From an uncultured Sphingomonas sp. (lineage in GTDB: Bacteria; Pseudomonadota; Alphaproteobacteria; Sphingomonadales; Sphingomonadaceae): 50,248 bases of DNA. Positions 45,174 through 50,248 of the stretch are shown piece by piece (positions within the stretch are counted from its first letter, which is position 1; the number at the start of each line of letters is the position of its first letter). The translations under genes were made by a program, and so were the position numbers. The DNA is taken from positions 1 through 50,248 of the forward strand of contig NZ_CAMLDL010000014.1 in the NCBI RefSeq assembly GCF_946478955.1, given 5' to 3'. Under the pieces are notes generated by a model. It saw only the letters and a program-made list of their open reading frames with translations. It was not told the origin of the DNA and made no database searches.

Positions 45174-47111
45174 TCAGCCGCGTGGGTGGAAATAATCATA
45201 AATTTGCTGTGCCATCCCGCGGCTGATACCGGGCGCGCGTTCAAGGTCTTCCAATGCTGCGCTTTTCACCGCCCGCGCCGTGCCAAAATGCATAAGTAAC
45301 GCGCGTTTCCGACCCGGACCAATTCCCGGCACATCGTCGAGCGATGATGTCGTCAAGCTTTTCGCGCGCTTTTGCCGGTGGGTACCAATCGCAAAGCGGT
45401 GCGCTTCGTCCCGGAGCCGCTGCAGATAGAATAGCAGCGGCGAATTGACCGGAAGCGTCAGTTCCCGGCCGCCTGGCATGTGGAAGACCTCCCGGCCGTC
45501 GCGTCCATGGTGAGGCCCTTTTGCGACGCCGACGACGGGAATGTCACTAACACCTTGTTCTTCCATAATTTCCAGGACAACGTTCAACTGCCCCTTGCCG
45601 CCGTCAATCAGGATCAGATCGGGCCACTCGCCGTCGTTGCGATCAGGATCTTCCTTTTCCAGGCGGGCAAATCGGCGCGCCAGGACTTCCTTCATCATGC
45701 CAAAATCATCGTCCGTGCGGGCCGATTTGATGTTGAACTTGCGGTAAGCGTTTTTCACGTAGCCATCGGGCCCTGCGACAATCATCGCGCCAGTCGCGTT
45801 GGTGCCCATAATGTGGCTATTGTCAAAAACCTCGATCCGCTGCGGCGGTTCGGCAAGATCGAACGTCTCGGCAAGCTCGCGCAGCAGCTTCGCCTGCGTC
45901 GTTCCTTCGGCCAGGCGTCGGTCCAGAGCTTCGTCTGCGTTACGTCGCGCCTGATCGACCAGCTTACGCCGATCTCCCCGCTTCGGGTGGAGAATTTCGA
46001 CCTTCCGTTCGGCTCGCTCGGAAAGGGCTTCTGCAATCAGCCCGGCTTCCGCAAGATCTCGGTCGACAAGAATCCGGCGGGCCGGCGGAACCTCCTCGTA
46101 AAACTGCATGAGAAAATCGGTCAGCACTTCGTCTTCCGGGACGTCCGCCGTGTGGGCTGGAAAGAAGCTGCGATGCCCCCAATTTTGCCCGCCGCGAATG
46201 AAGAACGCCTGGATGCACATCTGCCCGCCCTTGCTCGCCAGCGCGAAGATGTCGCCGTCGCCCAAACCTTCGGCGTGAACCGTCTGCGTCCCTTGGACAT
46301 AGGTGAGGGCCCGAAGTCGATCTCGATAGACGGCCGCAAGCTCATAATCCTGCTTCTCTGCCGCTTCCGCCATTTGCTTGCCGAGCCGCGCCTGCACGCC
46401 GGTCGACTTGCCGGCCAGAAACAATTTCGCATCCTCGACCAAATCTGCATAGTCGGACTCGTTGATGCGCCCCACGCACGGGGCCGAACAACGGCGGATT
46501 TGGTACAGCAGGCACGGGCGATCCCGGTTCGCAAAAAAGCTGTCTGTACAGCTTCTTAACAGAAAGAGCTTCTGAAGCGCATTAAGCGTGGAATTGACCG
46601 ATCCGGCACTTGCAAACGGCCCATAATATTGGCCCTTCGTTCGCCGTGCCCCGCGATGCTTGCGAACTTGTGGGAACGGGTGATCTTCACGCAGAAGGAT
46701 GAATGGGAAGCTTTTATCATCGCGTAGAAGCACGTTGAATGCCGGACGAAATCGCTTGATGAGTTGCGCTTCGAGCAACAACGCCTCGGCCTCCGTCCGC
46801 GTCGTAACAATCGTCATCGACCGGGTTTGCGCAACCATTCGCTGAAGTCGTCTAGGAAGCTTCGTCACCTGGGTGTAATTTATGACGCGGTTCTTCAGCG
46901 ACTTCGCCTTGCCCACGTACAAAACGTCCCCGCGGGCGTCCTGCATCCGATAGACACCCGGGCGCGATGGCAACGTCTTCAGCACGTTGCGGATCGCTTT
47001 GACGCCCACATCCAGATCCGGCGAATCCGCACCGCGCAGCGCATAGGTCGCCTTCTCTTCGAGAAAACGATCCTTGGATCCTGGGGTGTCGGGACGGTCG
47101 GCTTTACTCAC
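45174..47111 (-). CDS. uvrC: Excinuclease ABC subunit C
   Basis: UvrC makes the two incisions in nucleotide excision repair. The 645-residue protein has a GIY-YIG domain (GVYRM then YVGKAKSLKNRV, ~55-80), a Cys-rich segment (LLYQIRRCSAPCVGRI), a UvrB-binding domain, an RNase H-like nuclease with FDNSHIMGTNATG, and helix-hairpin-helix at the C-terminus (DDVPGIGPGRKRALL). It lies 61 bases downstream of the cyclase-like gene, so it may be read from the same transcript. Confidence 0.97.
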   Translation of the reverse strand: MSKADRPDTPGSKDRFLEEKATYALRGADSPDLDVGVKAIRNVLKTLPSRPGVYRMQDARGDVLYVGKAKSLKNRVINYTQVTKLPRRLQRMVAQTRSMTIVTTRTEAEALLLEAQLIKRFRPAFNVLLRDDKSFPFILLREDHPFPQVRKHRGARRTKGQYYGPFASAGSVNSTLNALQKLFLLRSCTDSFFANRDRPCLLYQIRRCSAPCVGRINESDYADLVEDAKLFLAGKSTGVQARLGKQMAEAAEKQDYELAAVYRDRLRALTYVQGTQTVHAEGLGDGDIFALASKGGQMCIQAFFIRGGQNWGHRSFFPAHTADVPEDEVLTDFLMQFYEEVPPARRILVDRDLAEAGLIAEALSERAERKVEILHPKRGDRRKLVDQARRNADEALDRRLAEGTTQAKLLRELAETFDLAEPPQRIEVFDNSHIMGTNATGAMIVAGPDGYVKNAYRKFNIKSARTDDDFGMMKEVLARRFARLEKEDPDRNDGEWPDLILIDGGKGQLNVVLEIMEEQGVSDIPVVGVAKGPHHGRDGREVFHMPGGRELTLPVNSPLLFYLQRLRDEAHRFAIGTHRQKRAKSLTTSSLDDVPGIGPGRKRALLMHFGTARAVKSAALEDLERAPGISRGMAQQIYDYFHPRG

Positions 47112-47172
47112 GGAAAATGAGATAGGTGAGCTTGGGGTCGTGCGCCACCCATAGGTTCATCTGGCCATAGGT

Positions 47173-48900
47173 TCAATTTGGGAAATTGACGTGAAGGAAC
47201 GCCGCCAAAGACACCGCTTTTAGCATCCCGTTACCAATGTCAGCGGTTTCAGCCAACGTCGGCATCCGCCCATTCGGCCAGAAGTCTATCGCCCGCTTCA
47301 CCGCCTCCAGATCGACATGGTCAGCAATCCTGGGGTTTGCGGAATAACGATCCAAACCTTGCTTCAGTTCTTCCGTGTCATAGGCAAAATTCCAATCCAT
47401 GGACTGATACGCGCGCCGTGGGGCGCGAATACAATCGCGCGAAATCAAGTCGCCGAATGCCGCCTCAAAGATCGGCCGGCGATCATATCGCGACAACTTC
47501 AGCTCAGTTGGAATTCGAAGCCACGCCTCCACCACCCTGCGATCGGCGGTTGGGTCTCTCATGTCCAATCCAAAAAAGGCTTTGGGTACGCGGTCGCCCA
47601 ACTCAATTTGGTCAATCAAGTGGCCGCCACGATCATGCGAGCTACGCGGCGGTCGAAGATCATGACGCCTATGGTGATCCCGGACCATTTCTCGCAACGC
47701 GCCCGTCAAATAGCGATCTATAGAGGATGAACGGGAGCGGCCATAAACCTGCTCGAGAGCGCCATAGGGAAGTCTTGGAATCATGCCGCCAACGCTGAGG
47801 TTAAATGCATTTGTCCAGCTAGCCCCATGAAAGGACGTGACGTCCCTCATTCCCCTCCACCATTGACGAACCTTTCCGGCCCGCAAAACGTCAGGCAAAT
47901 AGATGGGCCCGCCATCACTTATGGTAAGATTGCCCATCGCACCTTGCAGGATGAGGTCGTGCCCGGCGCTTGCGGCGCGATTCTGAATGCTGTGCCACCA
48001 ATAGAGGCTCAACGGATTGCCCATCGGCGCCGGATGAAATTTGTACACTTCCTCGGCTGTCTTGCAGAACGGAAATTTGCGCTCGGAGACGAGGGTGTGA
48101 TCAATGTTTGCGGCCCGCGCTATGACAGCTCGCGCACCGTCGGCCTCATCAACCAACATGTCACGATTGGAAAATATTGCGGCGTCGCCGGGGCTGGCCG
48201 TATAGGTCGATAGACGCAGCCCACGCTGTGCGAGTTGCCGGGCGGCGACCATGGTGACGGCCGCGCTATCGCGGCCACTGCTGACCTGGCTCGCCGGCTT
48301 TCGTCGACCTGCCACACATTCTGCAACGGCCTCTTCGAAAGCGTTGCGGAGTCCGAGCCCAGCACCGGCGAGACTTTTGCCATGTTGCTGCTCGATGTTG
48401 GCAGCAGACCAAAATCGTTGGCCGTGAACAACGCCGTCTGAAATCCGAAGGAATGTGCCAGGCGGTACAACCGTCGCCCCCTTGAACATCGCCTCCCTCT
48501 CGGCGCCAACTTGCGCCCCATACCATGCCGCGAGAGATTGGAGATTGAGCTCAAGTGGACGCGAGCTGACCAGTCGAGCGTCCGACGAGATAATCAAATG
48601 GCGCTCGGACGCGTTGTAAAAAAGCGGGAAGCTGGAAAGCGGTGACCTGGCGAGCCACGCCATTTTCGCCTGCTCGTCCCACACGACCAGAGCGAAGTCC
48701 CCAAGATGGGCGTCGAATGCCCGAACGCCATGCCGCTGGAACTGCCCGACAAATTCCTGAAGTGCGGCGTCACCGGCGAAAAAGCCATTGCCGAACACAG
48801 TGACGGGGCCGCAGGTGACATGCAACGGAAAGTTGCAACTGTCTAACGATGCGATTGCACCTGAATTCGATCGCGTAAAGGTAGCGGTCTCCGCCGCCAT
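47173..48900 (-). CDS. Asparagine-synthetase-like cyclase, lasso C type
   Basis: The 575-residue protein keeps the two-domain layout of asparagine synthetases but lacks the N-terminal catalytic Cys (it starts MAAETATF), so the glutaminase is inactive. The ATP site SSGRDSAA (residues 207-214) replaces the usual SGGxDSS, a variant seen in macrolactam synthetases of lasso peptides, where the enzyme activates an Asp or Glu side chain for ring closure. The long frame to 49029 is a shadow of the small gene at 48911-49033, so the true start is ATG 48900, 10 bases after that gene's stop. This supports translational coupling. The set is precursor, cyclase, uvrC. Confidence 0.85.
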   Translation of the reverse strand: MAAETATFTRSNSGAIASLDSCNFPLHVTCGPVTVFGNGFFAGDAALQEFVGQFQRHGVRAFDAHLGDFALVVWDEQAKMAWLARSPLSSFPLFYNASERHLIISSDARLVSSRPLELNLQSLAAWYGAQVGAEREAMFKGATVVPPGTFLRISDGVVHGQRFWSAANIEQQHGKSLAGAGLGLRNAFEEAVAECVAGRRKPASQVSSGRDSAAVTMVAARQLAQRGLRLSTYTASPGDAAIFSNRDMLVDEADGARAVIARAANIDHTLVSERKFPFCKTAEEVYKFHPAPMGNPLSLYWWHSIQNRAASAGHDLILQGAMGNLTISDGGPIYLPDVLRAGKVRQWWRGMRDVTSFHGASWTNAFNLSVGGMIPRLPYGALEQVYGRSRSSSIDRYLTGALREMVRDHHRRHDLRPPRSSHDRGGHLIDQIELGDRVPKAFFGLDMRDPTADRRVVEAWLRIPTELKLSRYDRRPIFEAAFGDLISRDCIRAPRRAYQSMDWNFAYDTEELKQGLDRYSANPRIADHVDLEAVKRAIDFWPNGRMPTLAETADIGNGMLKAVSLAAFLHVNFPN

Positions 48901-48910
48901 CGGAGCTGAG

Positions 48911-49033
48911 CTAGGAGCGTTTGTGAGTGGGATTGATCCCACCGTCAAAATTAGGACCTGTTTTGGCATTCTCTGCCGAACCAGCATAAATCTTGCGAAT
49001 GACAGGCTTGGACCATTTCTTACGCTCACTCAT
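48911..49033 (-). CDS. 40-residue candidate RiPP (lasso-like) precursor
   Basis: The ORF begins MSERKKWSKPVIRKIYAGSA and ends GGINPTHKRS. A GGAG site (49043-49046) lies 9 bases before the ATG, and its stop is 10 bases before the cyclase ATG. The segment W7-S-K-P10-V-I12 fits the Y-x-x-P-x-L leader motif bound by PqqD-like proteins. Asp30 and Glu21 are the only acidic residues after the motif. If the leader follows the usual spacing (aromatic at -17), the core begins near residue 24 (K24-T-G-P-N-F-D30). That would give a 7-residue ring closing at Asp30 and a 10-residue tail ending in Ser40, the residue phosphorylated by HprK-related kinases in known lasso clusters. The usual Thr at -2 is not where expected. 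No tool search was possible. Confidence 0.75.
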   Translation of the reverse strand: MSERKKWSKPVIRKIYAGSAENAKTGPNFDGGINPTHKRS

Positions 49034-49143
49034 CGCGTGACGCTCCGGCAGATAAAATATCGAAACAGACCAGTATCGAGCATTGATTTAACGTGCAAGT
49101 TTAGCGACATCGCCGACCACATGGATTGCGGAGAGTCAGGCGC

Positions 49144-49866
49144 TCATGCCGCTGCTGCAACCCTGGCGCTCACATTATCGTCCAGCATCCAATCGACCGC
49201 TGCCGCTGCATGGGTCGCGGTGGTATCATATACGGGCAGCACGTTGGCCCGCACATCAACGGCCAAGGCCAACTCGGTGCAACCCAGCACCACGGCCTGA
49301 ACCTTTTGTTTGGCCAACTCCGTTATCAGCGTTTTCAGCTTGCGCTGGCTGTCACGAACCACGCGACCGGCTGCGAGTTCCTCATAAATGATCCGGTCAA
49401 CTTCATCGCGCCACATCGGCGTCAACTCATGGATCACAATTCCGCGTTCTTCGTAAGGCGCGCGCGCGAAGGGCTCTACCATCGTAAAACGCGTGCCAAG
49501 CAGCGCGACCCGAGTGCGGCGGTCACGCTCGATCTGCATCGCTGCGGCGTCGCGAATGTCGATCAGCGGAAGGCCGGTCGCAGCGATCACGTCATCCGCC
49601 GCCTTGTGCATGGTATTGGATGCAAGCAACAGCCCGTCGGCGCCAGCGGCTTTCAATCGTTCGGCCGCTGCGACAATCATCGCATTGCCGCCCGCCAGGT
49701 CGCCGACCTGATGGACAGCGGCATAGTCGGCGAAATCCATGCTTTCGAGGATCAGGCGCGCGCTGTGGAGACCACCTAAACGTCGCGAAATCGCCCTGTT
49801 GATATGATCGTAATAGAGCGCAGTGCTCGACCAGGTGGCTCCCCCAACTATCCCCAGCTTATTCAA
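49144..49866 (-). CDS. Aspartate/glutamate racemase family protein
   Basis: A cofactor-independent racemase fold of 240 residues starting LGIVGGATWSSTALYYDHIN. The C-terminal catalytic Cys is present in VVLGCTELAL (about residue 192). The N-terminal one is missing: LLASNTMHKAAD carries Ala-Ser where family members usually have Cys-Thr. It may therefore be a one-base racemase, an isomerase with altered chemistry, or inactive. It is 110 bases upstream of the candidate precursor, on the same strand, so a D-amino acid link to the peptide is possible but unproven. Confidence 0.88.
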   Translation of the reverse strand: MNKLGIVGGATWSSTALYYDHINRAISRRLGGLHSARLILESMDFADYAAVHQVGDLAGGNAMIVAAAERLKAAGADGLLLASNTMHKAADDVIAATGLPLIDIRDAAAMQIERDRRTRVALLGTRFTMVEPFARAPYEERGIVIHELTPMWRDEVDRIIYEELAAGRVVRDSQRKLKTLITELAKQKVQAVVLGCTELALAVDVRANVLPVYDTTATHAAAAVDWMLDDNVSARVAAAA

Positions 49867-49957
49867 CGCGGCCCTCCCCGGCTTGCCGGTTCGGTCACGC
49901 CGCCCGGTCCTTCAACGACTTTACAGTGGAAGCGCCAGAATTAGGTCAGAAATACTG

Positions 49958-50248
49958 TTAACCCAAGGCTTTAACAATCTCCTCGACCATTTTCTTGGCG
50001 TCAGAGAGGAGCATCATCGTGTTGTCGCGGTAAAACAACTCATTGTCGACACCGGCATAGCCCGCGCCGCCCATTGAACGCTTGATAAACAGCACCGTTT
50101 TGGCCTTTTCGACGTCCAGCACCGGCATCCCGTAGATCGGCGATGTCTTGTCGGTCTTCGCCGCCGGATTGGTGACGTCGTTGGCGCCGATCACGAAGGC
50201 GACGTCGGCGGTAGCGAATTCGCTGTTGATGTCCTCCAGCTCGAACAC
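49958..50248 (-). CDS. pntB: NAD(P) transhydrogenase beta subunit, C-terminal part
   Basis: The frame runs off the right edge of the window, so only the last 96 residues are present. They match domain III (NADP-binding) of Pnt[23 protein letters not shown] and [21 protein letters not shown] are strictly family-like. The start shown as Met is internal. The enzyme couples proton movement across the inner membrane to hydride transfer between NADH and NADP+. Confidence 0.96.
   Translation of the reverse strand: MFELEDINSEFATADVAFVIGANDVTNPAAKTDKTSPIYGMPVLDVEKAKTVLFIKRSMGGAGYAGVDNELFYRDNTMMLLSDAKKMVEEIVKALG

Noticed and set aside
48901..49029. N-terminal extension of the cyclase to GTG 49029 (618 residues)
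   Set aside because: The extra 43 residues are a frame-shifted reading of the 40-codon precursor gene; the conserved protein starts at ATG 48900.
1..50248. CRISPR arrays, insertion sequences, rRNA genes
   Set aside because: No regularly spaced repeats, transposase signatures, terminal inverted repeats or rRNA sequence were seen in the window.

Overview
The window looks like chromosomal DNA from an alphaproteobacterium of the sphingomonad group. The evidence is a roughly 60% GC coding style, an ImuA-ImuB-DnaE2 mutasome behind a GTTC-N7-GTTC SOS box, UrcA, DUF1465 and DUF465 proteins, a DksA with a single cysteine, and a PqqD/HprK-related/nucleotidyltransferase module inside an exopolysaccharide locus. 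This assignment is inference; no 16S gene is present.

Layout. 1-2027: the 3' part of a tRNA-Lys(CTT), then a ~2 kb insert bounded by a 26-bp copy of the tRNA 3' end, carrying one large HExxH metallopeptidase-like gene and no integrase. 2088-7582: dnaE2, imuB and imuA (minus strand) with a LexA box. 7717-12228: an ABC ATPase and an ABC permease fused to an M1 aminopeptidase. 12243-13832: urcA with a terminator and an upstream palindrome, then a GNAT acetyltransferase and a small upstream ORF. 13916-17740: a winged-helix/TPR regulator facing a TfuA-YcaO pair and a 78-residue protein, a candidate RiPP (ribosomally made, post-translationally modified peptide) locus. 17907-22542: a sugar-nucleotide epimerase, nitronate monooxygenase, a DUF1465 (RcdA-like) protein, two DUF465 proteins, dksA and surE.

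22533-43503 is a large surface-polysaccharide region: five family-4, family-2 or GT32-like glycosyltransferases, an ABC exporter, an asparagine synthase, an EpsG-type polymerase, an O-antigen-ligase-type protein, a TPR protein, a Wzc-like tyrosine kinase, a Wza-like lipoprotein, a phosphoesterase and a sixth glycosyltransferase. Inside it (32534-35342) sits a module identical in content to lasso-peptide tailoring sets: a B2-type transglutaminase-like protease, a PqqD-type leader-binding protein, an HprK-related kinase and a PF14907-type nucleotidyltransferase. No precursor is visible beside it.

43523-50248: a secreted small protein, apaG, recO, uvrC, then an asparagine-synthetase-like cyclase preceded by a 40-codon gene (48911-49033). 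That small gene has a W-x-x-P-x-I leader motif, an Asp 10 residues before the end and a C-terminal Ser. I propose that it is the substrate for the cyclase and, in trans, for the protease, leader-binding protein and kinase 14-16 kb away. This split RiPP system is the most interesting content of the window. The window ends in a racemase and the C-terminal part of pntB.
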